Shown here: positions 38,124-48,853 of the stretch, piece by piece
Layout: every line of letters begins with the position of its first letter
How positions within the stretch are numbered: the first letter of the stretch is position 1
From: Desulfatitalea tepidiphila
GTDB lineage: Bacteria > Desulfobacterota > Desulfobacteria > Desulfobacterales > Desulfosarcinaceae
DNA length: 64,000 nucleotides
Assembly: GCF_001293685.1 (NCBI RefSeq)
Contig: NZ_BCAG01000003.1
Location: forward strand, 2,170,001-2,234,000
Direction of reading: 5' to 3'
The notes under the pieces: model-generated
What the model was told of the DNA's origin: nothing
The model's input: only the letters and a program-made list of their open reading frames with translations
The model's database searches: none
Program-made: the position numbers and the translations under genes

Positions 38124-38774
38124 ATGACGAAAAAAAACTTCCCCTGCCTGGCCGCGGCCGTGGCCGTCCTTTTGATTTCCGCATGCCAGAGCGCCTACTA
38201 CTCGGTGTGGGAATCCCTGGGGAAAGAGAAGCGCCACTTGCTGCGCGATCAGATCGAAGCGGTCCAGGACGATCAAAAGGAGGCCTCCGAAGAGTTCAAC
38301 GACGCCTTGACCAGCCTGAAAATGGTCTACCATTTCGACGGCGGCGACCTCGAAAAGATCTATAATCGGGTATCGGGCGATTACGAGGTCTGCCGGCAGC
38401 GCGCGGGGATGATCGATGAGCGCATCGCCAAGGTCGAGCGCATTTCGGACGACCTGTTCAAGGAGTGGCGCGCTGAAATCGACCAGATCCAGAACCCGAG
38501 CTTCAAGTCCAGGAGCGCCCAGAAACTCAAAGAAACCCAGGTCCGCTATGCCCGGCTGGAAAGTTCCATGCACGCCTCGCGCAAACGCATGACCCCGGTA
38601 TTGACAAAACTCAACGACTACGTGCTGTATCTGAAACACAACCTGAATGCCCAGGCCATCGGCGCGTTGAAAGCGGAAATGAGCAGCATCGAGGCCGACA
38701 TCGGGACATTGATTCAGGACATCAACCGCTCTGTCCAGGAAGCGGACGCCTTCCTGGCGCAACTGGAAGAGTAG
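38124..38774 (+). CDS. DUF2959 domain-containing lipoprotein
   Basis: 216 residues with a lipoprotein signal (LLISAC, Cys21) and a long coiled-coil-rich DUF2959 domain: SAYYSVWESLGKEKRHLL near the start, DDQKEASEEFNDAL, MVYHFDGGDLEKIYN, and helical heptads to the end. The YxxxWExxGxxKR start is characteristic of this family of unknown function. Strong AAGGAGG 7 bases before ATG 38124. Confidence 0.9.
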   Translation: MTKKNFPCLAAAVAVLLISACQSAYYSVWESLGKEKRHLLRDQIEAVQDDQKEASEEFNDALTSLKMVYHFDGGDLEKIYNRVSGDYEVCRQRAGMIDERIAKVERISDDLFKEWRAEIDQIQNPSFKSRSAQKLKETQVRYARLESSMHASRKRMTPVLTKLNDYVLYLKHNLNAQAIGALKAEMSSIEADIGTLIQDINRSVQEADAFLAQLEE

Positions 38775-38784
38775 TTCCGACGAC

Positions 38785-39729
<945 letters not shown>

Positions 39730-39742
39730 AAAGGACAGGCGA

Positions 39743-40990
39743 ATGAAGATTGCAGTGATCGGTACGGGCATCTCGGGGCTCGTTGCGGCGTATCTGCTCA
39801 GCGAGGCCCACGATATCTCCGTATTCGAAGCCAACGACTACATCGGCGGGCATACCCATACCGTAGAGGTGCCATCCGCCGGCGGAACGGTAGCCGTGGA
39901 TACGGGTTTCATCGTCTTCAATGCCAAGACCTACCCCAACTTCATCCGGCTCATGGAAAGGCTCGGTGTGCCCTGGCAGCCATCCAACATGAGTTTCAGC
40001 GTGCAATGTGAACGAACCGGGTTGATCTTCTCGCCGAGCACCTTCGCATCTCTCTTTGCCCAGCGCAAAAACCTGGTGCACCCCGCTTTCTACAGGATGC
40101 TGGCCGACGCCCTGCGATTTCGAAGCCGGGCCGCGGCGATTATGGAACAGGGCGACGACCGGACCACCCTGGCCGCCTACCTGAAGCGAGAGAAGTACAG
40201 CCGCGGCTTCATCGAGCACTTCATCGTGCCCATGGGCGCGGCCATATGGTCGGCCGACCCCCGACGATTCATGGATTTTCCGGCCCGCTATTTCATCACC
40301 TTTTTTCATCACCACGGCTTTCTCAACCTCCGCGACCAGCCCGAGTGGCGGACCATCAAAGGCGGTTCGAGCCGGTACATCGCACCCCTCACCCGCCCGT
40401 TCCGGGACAACATCTATCTGAACACCCCGGTTCGCAGCGTCCAGCGCCATTCAGACCACATCGAACTGACCACCGCGGATGACACCCGCCATCGCTTCGA
40501 CCAGGTGGTCATCGCCGCCCACAGCGACCAGGCCCTTGGCATGCTGGTAGATGCATCTCCAGAGGAGACGGAGATTCTGGGCGCCATCGCCTACCAGGAA
40601 AACTTCACGGTGTTGCACCGCGACGTCTCCCTGATGCCCTCGCTGAGGGCCGCCTGGGCCAGCTGGAACTACCGCATTCCGCGCCAGGCGATGAACCGGG
40701 TGGCGTTGACCTACAACATGAACCTGCTGCAAAACCTTCCGCCCCACGATCCTTTCTGCGTCACCCTGAACATGGCCGGCGCCATCGATCCGGCCAAGAA
40801 GATAAAGGAGATCGTCTATCACCACCCCATCTACGACCCCGTCGGTCTGGCCGCCCGCAAGCGTCGCGAAGAGATCAGCGGCGTCAACCGCACCTGGTAC
40901 TGCGGCGCCTACTGGGGCTATGGGTTCCACGAAGACGGTGTGAACAGTGCGTTGGCGGTCGCCCGACATTTTGGCTTGGATCTCGATTGA
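39743..40990 (+). CDS. FAD-dependent oxidoreductase (flavin amine oxidase/desaturase-like) of the CFA cluster
   Basis: 415 residues with a Rossmann FAD motif GTGISGLVAAYLL at the N-terminus, FEANDYIGGHTHTV, and a C-terminal FAD contact region (YCGAYWGYGFHEDG). Members of this family lie next to DUF1365 and cyclopropane-fatty-acyl synthase genes in many Proteobacteria. In actinobacteria a flavoprotein partner (BfaA/TmsA) reduces the methylene intermediate made by a CFA-like methyltransferase to a 10-methyl chain; whether this protein does so is inference. Ribosome site AAGGACAGG upstream of ATG 39743. Confidence 0.9.
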   Translation: MKIAVIGTGISGLVAAYLLSEAHDISVFEANDYIGGHTHTVEVPSAGGTVAVDTGFIVFNAKTYPNFIRLMERLGVPWQPSNMSFSVQCERTGLIFSPSTFASLFAQRKNLVHPAFYRMLADALRFRSRAAAIMEQGDDRTTLAAYLKREKYSRGFIEHFIVPMGAAIWSADPRRFMDFPARYFITFFHHHGFLNLRDQPEWRTIKGGSSRYIAPLTRPFRDNIYLNTPVRSVQRHSDHIELTTADDTRHRFDQVVIAAHSDQALGMLVDASPEETEILGAIAYQENFTVLHRDVSLMPSLRAAWASWNYRIPRQAMNRVALTYNMNLLQNLPPHDPFCVTLNMAGAIDPAKKIKEIVYHHPIYDPVGLAARKRREEISGVNRTWYCGAYWGYGFHEDGVNSALAVARHFGLDLD

Positions 40991-41068
40991 GACCTGGCCG
41001 ACAATGCAAAGCCAGGATACATTTTCATCTGACAAAGCCCGCATAATATCTGGAAACGATGGAATCTC

Positions 41069-41848
41069 TCAGGTTTCATACTTCGGATGCGTATGGACCG
41101 GCGCCTCCTTGACGACTAACCTGAGCGCCTGCCAGTAGATGAGGAAGATCACCTTTGCCGTCATTGCCGGAAAAAGCAGCAGCGCCCGGGTGAGGTTGTC
41201 ACGGGTCAAGGGCCGGCGTGCCAGGGAGAGGCTGGCATCGAAGATGCGCTTGTCGTTCCGGTAGTTGATCATGTGGACGCCGAGGCGTTCGCCGGGCAAC
41301 CGGAAACGCCAGTCGTATTGAATGTCCATCTCCATGAAGGGGGACACGTGGAATTCCTTGGCAAAGCGATGGCGCCGCCATTCGACGGATGCATGACGGC
41401 TTTGATCCGCCGGAAGGATGTAGAGATGCTCTTCGCCCCAGGGCGTGTTGTGGATCTCGGTCACGATGGTCTCCACGGAGTGGTCGTGGACATCGTAACA
41501 GTAATAAAAGCTCACCGGATTGAAGCAGTGCCCGAAATAGCGCAGGTGGGTGAGCATGCGCACCGGCCCGGCCGGTCGGTGGCCGGTTGCGGCCTGGACC
41601 CGATCCCTGATCGCCTGGTCCAGGGGCACGCGGGGGTCGCCTGTGTGGTCGCGGCGCCGGAAGTAGGCCAGGTTCACCCCACGGCCCGACCAGAGGGGAT
41701 GAATGCCCGAAAGGGCGTCGATGCGGGCCAGGTCGAGAAACACCAGAAAGAGCCGGTACTCGAAATGGTTCTCCACCGGGTGAAAGCGGCGGTGCCGGAT
41801 GGTGCCTTCGTAGAGGGCGTGCAAGGGGGCTCGCGTGGGGTCCACCAT
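41069..41848 (-). CDS. DUF1365 domain-containing protein
   Basis: 259 residues with typical DUF1365 stretches: LYEGTIRHRRFHPVENHFEYRLF at the N-terminus, FNPVSFYYCYD in the middle and KEFHVSPFMEMDIQYDWRF. The family is of unknown biochemical function but is nearly always next to the FAD oxidoreductase and CFA synthase genes. Last gene of the minus-strand run; convergent with the FAD oxidoreductase. Starts 3 bases after the CFA synthase stop with AAGGAG upstream. Confidence 0.92.
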   Translation of the reverse strand: MVDPTRAPLHALYEGTIRHRRFHPVENHFEYRLFLVFLDLARIDALSGIHPLWSGRGVNLAYFRRRDHTGDPRVPLDQAIRDRVQAATGHRPAGPVRMLTHLRYFGHCFNPVSFYYCYDVHDHSVETIVTEIHNTPWGEEHLYILPADQSRHASVEWRRHRFAKEFHVSPFMEMDIQYDWRFRLPGERLGVHMINYRNDKRIFDASLSLARRPLTRDNLTRALLLFPAMTAKVIFLIYWQALRLVVKEAPVHTHPKYET

Positions 41849-41851
41849 GGT

Positions 41852-43141
41852 TCAGCTCCTTTCTCCGGCCGTCCGGCCGACCCACGGCATGCGGGCCAGC
41901 GGCTTGGTAAAGATCATTTGCACGCTGCCCAGGTATCGTTCTTCGAATCCGGCCTCGCAATAGTGCAGGTAGTAGATCCACATACGCTGAAATGCGTCGG
42001 AAAAGCCGAGGCCCTGCACCTGGTCGAGATTAAGGTGGAAATTGCCGCGCCAGCGGCGCAGGGTTTCGGCATAGTGGGGCGTCATGTCCTCCAGATCGAA
42101 TAGGCGCAGGTCGGTACGCCTGGCCGCGGCGTTGCCGATGGCGGACACCGAAGGGATGCAGCTGCCCGGAAAGATATAGCGTTTGATGAAATCCACGCTC
42201 CGCTTGTGCGTCTCGAAGGCCCAGTCGGCGATGGTGATGGCCTGCAGCGCCATGCTGCCCTCGGGCCGCAGCAGTCGCGCGCACTGGGCCATGAACGTCT
42301 CCAGGTAGTGATGACCGACGGCCTCTATCATCTCGATGGAGACCAGCTTGTCGTATTGGCCCCGCAGAGCGCGGTAGTCCGATTTCAGCAGGGTGATCCG
42401 GTCGGCGACCCCGGCCGCTGCGATCCGTTCCCGGGCAAGCGCGTATTGCGCGTCGGAAATGGTGGTGGTGGTCACCCGGCAGCCGTAATGCTGCACGGCG
42501 TGCAAGGCGAAGCCGCCCCAGCCCGTACCGATTTCGAGCACATGGTCTTTTTCCGAGAGCTGCAGTTTCCGGCAGATCCGGTCGTACTTGGCGACGGATG
42601 CCTGGGCGAGGGTGGCGTCCGGGGTGTCGAAATAGCCGGCCGAATAGGTCAGGGTCTCATCGAGAAAAAGCCGGTAGAACTCGTTGCCCAGGTCGTAGTG
42701 GGCCACGATGTTCTTGCGGCTGCCGGAAACGGTGTTGCGCCGCATGAAGTGGAACAGTTGGTAAAATGGGCTGGCCAGCCGCGCCGGGCCGCTTTCCAGC
42801 TCCCGGAAAACCACCTGGTTGCGCAGCACGATGCGCACCAGGGCGGTCAGGTCGTCGCTCTCCCATTCGTGCCGCATATAGGCCTCGGCCGCGCCGATGC
42901 TGCCGCCGAAGACGATTCCCGTGTAGGCCCGCCGGTCGCGAATGCGCACTTCCGCTTCGAGTGGAAAGTCGTTCGCGGCGTGCCCGAAACAGCGGCGGAC
43001 GTCGCCGTCGTAGACGCAGACCCGGCCGTTTTCCAATTTGGACAAGAGCCTGAACAAGATCTTTCGGGCCAGGCCCGCGGCCGGAACCGCTGCGGCCTGC
43101 ACCGGCCAGCGCGTTTGGTAAGGCGTCAAGGTTTCGTTCAT
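41852..43141 (-). CDS. cfa: cyclopropane-fatty-acyl-phospholipid synthase family protein
   Basis: 429 residues. SAM-binding motif [15 protein letters not shown] near residue 205, [28 protein letters not shown] just before it, and late motifs FPGSCIPSV and [11 protein letters not shown] typical of CFA synthases. It adds a methylene from S-adenosylmethionine across a cis double bond in membrane phospholipids. The N-terminal ~130 residues are the usual non-catalytic domain. Start ATG 43141 overlaps the upstream gene's stop (ATGA); a longer upstream start would run through that gene. Confidence 0.94.
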   Translation of the reverse strand: MNETLTPYQTRWPVQAAAVPAAGLARKILFRLLSKLENGRVCVYDGDVRRCFGHAANDFPLEAEVRIRDRRAYTGIVFGGSIGAAEAYMRHEWESDDLTALVRIVLRNQVVFRELESGPARLASPFYQLFHFMRRNTVSGSRKNIVAHYDLGNEFYRLFLDETLTYSAGYFDTPDATLAQASVAKYDRICRKLQLSEKDHVLEIGTGWGGFALHAVQHYGCRVTTTTISDAQYALARERIAAAGVADRITLLKSDYRALRGQYDKLVSIEMIEAVGHHYLETFMAQCARLLRPEGSMALQAITIADWAFETHKRSVDFIKRYIFPGSCIPSVSAIGNAAARRTDLRLFDLEDMTPHYAETLRRWRGNFHLNLDQVQGLGFSDAFQRMWIYYLHYCEAGFEERYLGSVQMIFTKPLARMPWVGRTAGERS

Positions 43142-44187
43142 ACGCACCCCCTGTGCGGTCGATGGGTCAGCAGATAGTGGGATACCAGCCATTCCCGTCC
43201 CCGGCGATATCCCCAGAGCTCGGCGCAGGCCATAAAAAAGATCCGCCAGCGCTGATACCACATGTCGGCATGTTCGCGACCATAGGTCGCCTCCAGGATG
43301 GGCATGACAAGGCTCTTGCCGGCATCCAGGTTGGCCAGCCAGGCTTCGGCCGTCTTCTGGTAGTGGCGTCCGTCCAGGCGCCAGTGGCGCTCCACCACGA
43401 GATCCTGCTGGAAATAGAGCAGCAGGTCGTCCGAGGGCATCATCCCGCCGGTGAAGAAGTGACGGCCCATCCAGTCGTCGTCGCTGGTGGTTTCATAGAG
43501 ATACGCCGCATCGCGGTGGGTGAAGATGTGGATGAAGAGACGGCCGTCGGGTTTCAGCCAGCCGGCCATCCGGTCCAGCAACTTTTCCCAGTTGCGCATG
43601 TGCTCGAACATCTCCACCGAAACGATGCGATCGTAACGCCCCTGGGCTGTGAAATGATTCATGTCCGCGGTCACCACTTCCAAGTTGTCCAGGTTGCGCC
43701 GACGGGCCTGGGCAGTGATGAATTCGCGCTGGGAAGAAGCGTTGGAGACGGCCGTGATCCGGGCACGGTGAAAGCGCTCGGCAGCCCACAGGGAAAACGA
43801 TCCCCATCCGCAGCCCAGCTCCAGGATTCGCTGGCCGTCCAACAGCTCGGCGCGCGCGGCGACCAGCTCGAGGGCCCGCGCCTCGGCCGCGTCCAGGCTG
43901 TCGACCCCATCAGGCCAATAACAGGCACTGTATTTAAGGTGTTTGCCCAGTACGTGCCTGAAAAAGTCCGGCGGCAATTCGTAGTGCTGCGTGTTGGCCA
44001 CATCGGTCGCCAGCGCGATGGGGCTTTGCCGCATCGCTTGTATAAAACTTTGCTTACGGGACATCTGCCGTTCCGGACCGCCCTTGCCTTCTACGGCCAG
44101 GCGCTGGAAATCCAGAATTTTGATTCCCAGTCGGATCAGCGGATCGGGCAGCCGGCCCTGGTCCGCCAGGTCAATCAAGGTCTTCAT
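43138..44187 (-). CDS. second CFA-synthase-like SAM-dependent methyltransferase
   Basis: 349 residues, same superfamily as the following gene but clearly divergent: no N-terminal CFA domain, SAM motif [18 protein letters not shown] near residue 122, substrate-side motif [24 protein letters not shown], and [17 protein letters not shown]. Close in arrangement to methyltransferases that make methylated or furan fatty acids (UfaM) in addition to the true CFA synthase. GGAGGATC 6 bases before ATG 44187; overlaps the DUF1295 gene by 17 bases upstream and the CFA synthase by 4 bases downstream. Confidence 0.9.
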   Translation of the reverse strand: MKTLIDLADQGRLPDPLIRLGIKILDFQRLAVEGKGGPERQMSRKQSFIQAMRQSPIALATDVANTQHYELPPDFFRHVLGKHLKYSACYWPDGVDSLDAAEARALELVAARAELLDGQRILELGCGWGSFSLWAAERFHRARITAVSNASSQREFITAQARRRNLDNLEVVTADMNHFTAQGRYDRIVSVEMFEHMRNWEKLLDRMAGWLKPDGRLFIHIFTHRDAAYLYETTSDDDWMGRHFFTGGMMPSDDLLLYFQQDLVVERHWRLDGRHYQKTAEAWLANLDAGKSLVMPILEATYGREHADMWYQRWRIFFMACAELWGYRRGREWLVSHYLLTHRPHRGCV

Positions 44188-44989
44188 GGGGATCCTCCGT
44201 TGGTCGTCGCTCCCGGGGCATCCAGGGAATGAAGGCGGACGTCCGTTCGATGTAGCGTCGATAGGCCGGCCGCTTTTCGATCAGTAGTTTTTCCGTCAGC
44301 GGCACGCCCGTCATTTTGAGAAGGACGAGGGTCAGGACCAGGGGGCTGATGATGCTCCAGCCATTCTCAACCTGGGATAACCCGACGACAAACACGCCCC
44401 ACCATAGCAGGCATTCGCCAAAGTAATTGGGGTGGCGGCTGTAGCGCCAAAGGCCGCGGTCCATGACCCGACCCCGGTTGGCGGGATCGGATTTGAAGCG
44501 GGCCAACTGCCAGTCGCCCACGCTCTCGAAAACGAAACCCACAAGCCAGAGCCCTGCGCCGATGGCATCCAGGATGCCCAATCGAGACGGTTCGCTTGCG
44601 GCCATGCCGGCCTGAAGCGCCAGGGCGATGACCCAGAGAAACAGCGCCTGCAACAGGAACACCTTGAACAGGCTGGTCCACCAGAAAGCGGCGCCGCTCG
44701 ATCGGCGCCATGCGGCATAGCGCGGATCTTCGCCTTTGCCGCGACTGCGCCAGGTCATGTATGCGGCCAGACGAACCCCCCAAACCGTTGTCAACCCGAG
44801 CAGCAGAGCCTGGCGCAGCGCATATCCGTCGGTCCGGGACCATGTGAGCCAGGCAATCATAACGAAACCAAGTCCCCAGAGTGCGTCCACGTGGGTCACA
44901 TCCCGGCGGACGAGACTCACCACCCATCCCAGGCCCATCAAAAGCATCGCGGCCAACAAATTTTCCATATAGAACGATGCCAATATCAT
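44171..44989 (-). CDS. DUF1295 domain-containing membrane protein (steroid 5-alpha-reductase fold)
   Basis: 272 residues, about seven membrane helices. Family motifs are [19 protein letters not shown] near residues 190-210 and the C-terminal [27 protein letters not shown]1295 proteins belong to the steroid-5-alpha-reductase/ICMT superfamily and often act on lipids with NADPH; several lie in CFA clusters. I start at the ATG near 44989, with AGGAGG 8 bases upstream; a GTG three codons earlier is in frame. Overlaps the methyltransferase gene. Confidence 0.9.
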   Translation of the reverse strand: MILASFYMENLLAAMLLMGLGWVVSLVRRDVTHVDALWGLGFVMIAWLTWSRTDGYALRQALLLGLTTVWGVRLAAYMTWRSRGKGEDPRYAAWRRSSGAAFWWTSLFKVFLLQALFLWVIALALQAGMAASEPSRLGILDAIGAGLWLVGFVFESVGDWQLARFKSDPANRGRVMDRGLWRYSRHPNYFGECLLWWGVFVVGLSQVENGWSIISPLVLTLVLLKMTGVPLTEKLLIEKRPAYRRYIERTSAFIPWMPRERRPTEDPHEDLD

Positions 44990-45029
44990 GTCGATCACCT
45001 CCTGAAGCTATCTGGCCGACGCCGAAGCG

Positions 45030-46457
45030 TCAGATCACGCACGCCATGCGGTCTCGGCACACCAGTACCCCGGGCCGGAGCGGATCCGCCGCCGCGCCGC
45101 CCGCCCGGACACGGTCGATGGCCGCGATCACTTCCCCATGGCGCTCGCCGCTGAGCGGATAACGCAGTGCGATGGCGATGGCCGCAACGTTGCAAAGCGA
45201 GGGAATAAGGGCGTAGAAAACCCGGATGGTCCACTCGACGGATGTGCCCTGGATCGCATTGGGCACGTATCCGGCCATACCCATGGCCGCCAGTCCGACC
45301 CCCACCCCCACGGCTGCGGTCATCTTTTTGGCCACGGACCAGAGGCCCATGTATTGGCCTTCACGACGCTGTCCGGTAATCAGCTCATCGTAATCGATCA
45401 CGTCGGCCTGCAACGCCGACGGCAGGGCCAGCACGGCCCCAAACCCCACGCCGGAAACAACCACCAGCACCCCATAGGCGACCACGTCGCCCGGCCCGAG
45501 AAAAAAGATCATCAGAGAGACGATGGCATTCACACCCAGGGAGATCAACCAGGCGTGCTTCTTGCCGAGTCTACCGGCCACCCGCCGCCATAACGGCAGA
45601 AAAGCGATGCCAGTGACAAAAAAGAGAAGAAGAAACAGTTCCGCACCGGATGTCCGGAGCACGTACTGCACGTAATACAGGATCAGGGCCGCCGGCAGGT
45701 TGCTTCCCAATGCGCTGACGGTAAAGGCCGCCAGCAGGATCAGGAACGGCCGGTTGCGCCGCATGCCGCGCAGGCTCTCGGACAACCGAATCCGTGCGGC
45801 CTCAGTTAACTGCCTCCGCTCGCGCAGGCGATACACGCACCAGGCACAAGCACCTACCAAAGCCGGGGCATAGAGCAGGCCCATGATCAGAAAGGCCGTG
45901 CGCTCCTCTCCAGGACTACCATCCAACCCCCATGCCCATCTGACAATGGCCGGCGAGGCGGCGGCCACCAGCGTACCGCCGATGAGAAATCCGTCCCGCA
46001 GCATGAACAGCGTGGTCCGGTCATCGTAGTGTCGGCTCAGCTCCGGGCCTAATGACTCATAGGGGACGGCCGTTACGGTCCAGAACAAGAAAACCGCATA
46101 GATCCAGAAGGCAAACCAGACGGTGCTGGTCCGAGCCTCGGCGGCCATAGGGGGCCGGAACAAAAAGAAAACGCCAACGGCGAGCAGTACGGCACCGAAG
46201 AGGATGAAGGGCCGGCGCCGGCCCATGGCTGTGTGGATGCGATCCGACCACAAACCCATCATCGGATCCGTGATCGCGTCGAAAATGCGCACCCCGAAGA
46301 GCAGGAATCCCACCACGGCGATGTCCACCCCTACCACATCGGTATAGAACTTGGGAATGAACACATAGACCGGAATGCCCACCATGGCCAACGCAAAAGC
46401 GGGCATGGCGTATGCCAGTTTGAGGTTCATGGGGAGTACATTCTGGTCTGTCCGCAT
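45030..46457 (-). CDS. MFS transporter, GPH (glycoside-pentoside-hexuronide:cation symporter) family
   Basis: 475 residues with 12 membrane segments. GPH family features: early FxxxFYTDVVG stretch, DPMMGLWSDRIHTAMGRRRPFILFG (residues about 60-85), and DVIDYDELITGQRREGQYMG near 375. The ATG at 46457 has AGGAG 7 bases upstream. Within this lipid cluster it may act as a lipid- or lyso-lipid-related carrier rather than a sugar symporter, since GPH-type carriers recur in CFA/DUF1295 gene groups (inference). Confidence 0.9.
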   Translation of the reverse strand: MRTDQNVLPMNLKLAYAMPAFALAMVGIPVYVFIPKFYTDVVGVDIAVVGFLLFGVRIFDAITDPMMGLWSDRIHTAMGRRRPFILFGAVLLAVGVFFLFRPPMAAEARTSTVWFAFWIYAVFLFWTVTAVPYESLGPELSRHYDDRTTLFMLRDGFLIGGTLVAAASPAIVRWAWGLDGSPGEERTAFLIMGLLYAPALVGACAWCVYRLRERRQLTEAARIRLSESLRGMRRNRPFLILLAAFTVSALGSNLPAALILYYVQYVLRTSGAELFLLLFFVTGIAFLPLWRRVAGRLGKKHAWLISLGVNAIVSLMIFFLGPGDVVAYGVLVVVSGVGFGAVLALPSALQADVIDYDELITGQRREGQYMGLWSVAKKMTAAVGVGVGLAAMGMAGYVPNAIQGTSVEWTIRVFYALIPSLCNVAAIAIALRYPLSGERHGEVIAAIDRVRAGGAAADPLRPGVLVCRDRMACVI

Positions 46458-46694
46458 CGGGTATCTCCTGCCGCGTTCGATTCTGTTTGATCGTGTATCT
46501 TCAATTTGCATAGGAAGTTATGGAGCCCCCGCCACAAAGACAACCAGGTAAGACTCGGTGGTCAATGGCAGGATAAAACTACCCATAAGCGTTTTCTGTC
46601 ATGCATGGGCGCGCTTCATCAGCCATAAGAATTTGAAAACGAGAAATCGAAGCCTATTTTGAGGAAGCAAGTTTGATGGATTCGTAAAAAGTTG

Positions 46695-46822
46695 TTGCCG
46701 GACGGCGCCGTAAAAGGTTCAAGATCAAGGCGCGCGAAATTCCGTGTCCTGAGGCGTACTTGTCGTACGCCGCAAGGACTACGGAATGAGCGCAACGCAG
46801 ATATTGGACCTTTTACGGTGAC
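46695..46822. repeat. 128-bp dispersed intergenic repeat, copy 2
   Basis: Gap-free match to 5657-5784 with about 92% identity. It contains the hairpin GGCGTAC-ttgtc-GTACGCC. The gap 46458-46877 lies between divergent genes (GPH transporter and tautomerase) and otherwise holds no gene. Upstream of this copy the sequence GATGGATTCGTAAAAAG occurs; its complement reappears near 16985. Confidence 0.85.
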
Positions 46823-46877
46823 GTCAAGTTTGACAAAATGGCAGCGATTCATCTGACAACCGAAAGGAGCTATACCC

Positions 46878-47072
46878 ATGCCCGTCATCATCGTGAAAGC
46901 ACGCGAAACCGAAATCGATACCCGAGAGAAAAAGAGCGCCCTCATCGAGGCCCTCTCCGATGCCTATGCCAGGGTCGCCGGCGACACGGAATACAAGGAT
47001 CAGGCCATGGTCGTGATCGAAACGTTCCCGGACGAAAACTGGGGCCGCGGCGGGGGAAAGCCGCTACCTTGA
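46878..47072 (+). CDS. 4-oxalocrotonate tautomerase family small protein
   Basis: 64 residues, the usual size of 4-oxalocrotonate tautomerase monomers. Pro2, which becomes the catalytic N-terminal proline after Met removal, is present in MPVIIVKARE. Followed by the TREKKSALIEALSDAY helix and AMVVIETFPDENWGRGG, which matches the family's C-terminal strand. It tautomerises keto-enol acids as a hexamer. Ribosome site AAGGAG 8 bases upstream. Its end overlaps the end of the convergent exporter gene by 9 bases. Confidence 0.88.
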   Translation: MPVIIVKARETEIDTREKKSALIEALSDAYARVAGDTEYKDQAMVVIETFPDENWGRGGGKPLP

Positions 47073-48672
47073 GGGGTGCCCCCGCAGGGGAATCTCCTTC
47101 AGCCAGAAATTGATGAGCCATGCCCCGGCAACGACCACCAGGGCGACCAGAAAAACTTGAAATAAAGCCGCCTGAAGCGCCTGCCGAAGGCTCGTCATGG
47201 TTGCGTCGAAAAGGGCCGTGGCATGTGGCCCCAAATCGGAGAAGAGGTCGCGCAGCAGCTGACGGTGCTCGGCACTGACCAGCGCCTGGGGGGTTGCGGG
47301 CCAGCGCCGAAAGTCGTGGCGCGTCGATGATGCCCTGTAACGCCTTGGGAAGGTAATCACGGAAACCGGCGGTCAGGCGAAGGTTCATCACCGTCCCCAA
47401 CACGGCAAGGCCGATGGCGCCGCCGAGGGAGCGGACAAAAGCGGTGGATGAGGTCGCCGCACCGAGAAACCTGTGAGAAACCGCATTCTGCACCGCGATG
47501 GTGTAGATCGGCAATGTCGCGCCCAGACCGATGCCGACGACCGAGATGTACATGACCGCACGGGCATACCCGGTGTTCATGTCCAAGCCTGCAAGCATCG
47601 CCAGCCCTGCAGCCATCAGTCCGAGTCCCAACATCCCCTGGATTTTGTAATGCCCGCCCATGCGCGAGAGCGACTGCCCAGAAAAAAAGCTGCCGAAGAC
47701 CATGCCCAGCATCATGGGGGTTAAAAAGCTCCCGCTGATCGTGGCCGTGACCCCCAGCACCCCCTGGAAAAACAGGGGAATGAAAATAATGCTGCCGAAC
47801 ATGCCGAAACCGATGAGAAATGTGACGATCAACGATACCGCCACGATACGGTCCCGGAACATTGCCAGGGGCACGATAGGGGCCTTGCACCTGCTCTCGA
47901 TCCATAAGAACCATACCACCATAGCCCCGGAAAAGCAGAACATGCCGAGGATGCGGACCGACCGCCAGGAATGGTCGCTCCACCAGGTCAGGGCGAGCAT
48001 GGCCGGCACGATGGCCAGCGCCAGGGTCGTCATACCGGCCCAATCGATGCGACGGCGTTCACGCTTGGGCCGAACATTCGGAAAGTACAGCGCAAAAAGC
48101 GTAATGATGGTGACACAGAGCGGGATATTGATGAAAAAGACCCAGTGCCAGGAAAGCGTGTCGGTAATGTAACCGCCCAGGGTCGGTCCGATGATGGAGG
48201 ACAGGCCATACACGGCGCTGCCGGTGCCGATGTATTTGCCGCGCTCGGCCGGCGGAAAGAGATCTCCGATCACCGCAAAACCGGTCGCCATCATGATGCC
48301 GGCGCCCAACCCCTTGGCGGCGCGGCTGACGATCAACTGCCACATGGTCTGGCTCAGGCCGCAGGCGATCGACGTGACCAGGAACAGGCTTAAACCGATC
48401 ATGTAAAAGGGTTTGCGTCCATACGAATCGGTCAGGCTTCCGGTAATGGGCATGATCACCGCCGAGGAGATGATGTAGGCGGATGAGATCCAGGTGTAAT
48501 GGCTGAAGCCCCCCAGATCGGCGATGATGCGCGGCATGGCGGTGCCGATGATGGTCTGATCCAGAGAGCCGAGAAACATGGCCAACAGCACCCCGGCAAA
48601 GGTCATCGCTTTCTTGCGGCGCGGCAGGACGTGAAGGCCGGAAGGGGCGGCATGAAAAGCATCGGAAGGCAT
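47064..48672 (-). CDS. MFS transporter, DHA2 (EmrB/QacA) family, frameshifted near the C-terminus
   Basis: About 535 residues with 14 membrane segments if one base is removed. N-terminal LGSLDQTIIGTAMPRIIADL is the classical DHA2 motif; GSLTDSYGRKPFYMIGL follows, and WHWVFFINIPLC marks helix 5-6. The frame breaks at about 47303-47310: a run of six C (minus strand) where five give continuity (ARNP then QALVSAEHRQLLRDL). In the present sequence the first frame runs into Arg/Pro-rich nonsense to 46942, while the proper C-terminus (FQVFLVALVVVAGAWLI, ending at 47064) is in another frame. It may be a sequencing error or a recent mutation. Exports drugs or toxic compounds in known relatives. Confidence 0.85.
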
Positions 48673-48853
48673 GTGTTGTCTTTATTGATCCCTTGAATCC
48701 ATGGTGAGATTCTTATTCAGCCCATTTCGCTATCCACGGCCCTTTTGCGAGCCATCGCAACCTTTTAAAAAGGCGTTGACGGAAAAGTCCCGGAGACGTA
48801 AACAAAGCAGGTTTACAGACGGTTACTGTTTATCCACTTTTAAGGGGTTTTTC

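Noticed and set aside
46942-47063. Arg/Pro-rich tail of the DHA2 exporter reading antisense to the tautomerase
   Set aside because: It is the out-of-frame continuation after the C-run indel; the genuine C-terminal membrane helix is found in the neighbouring frame ending at 47064.
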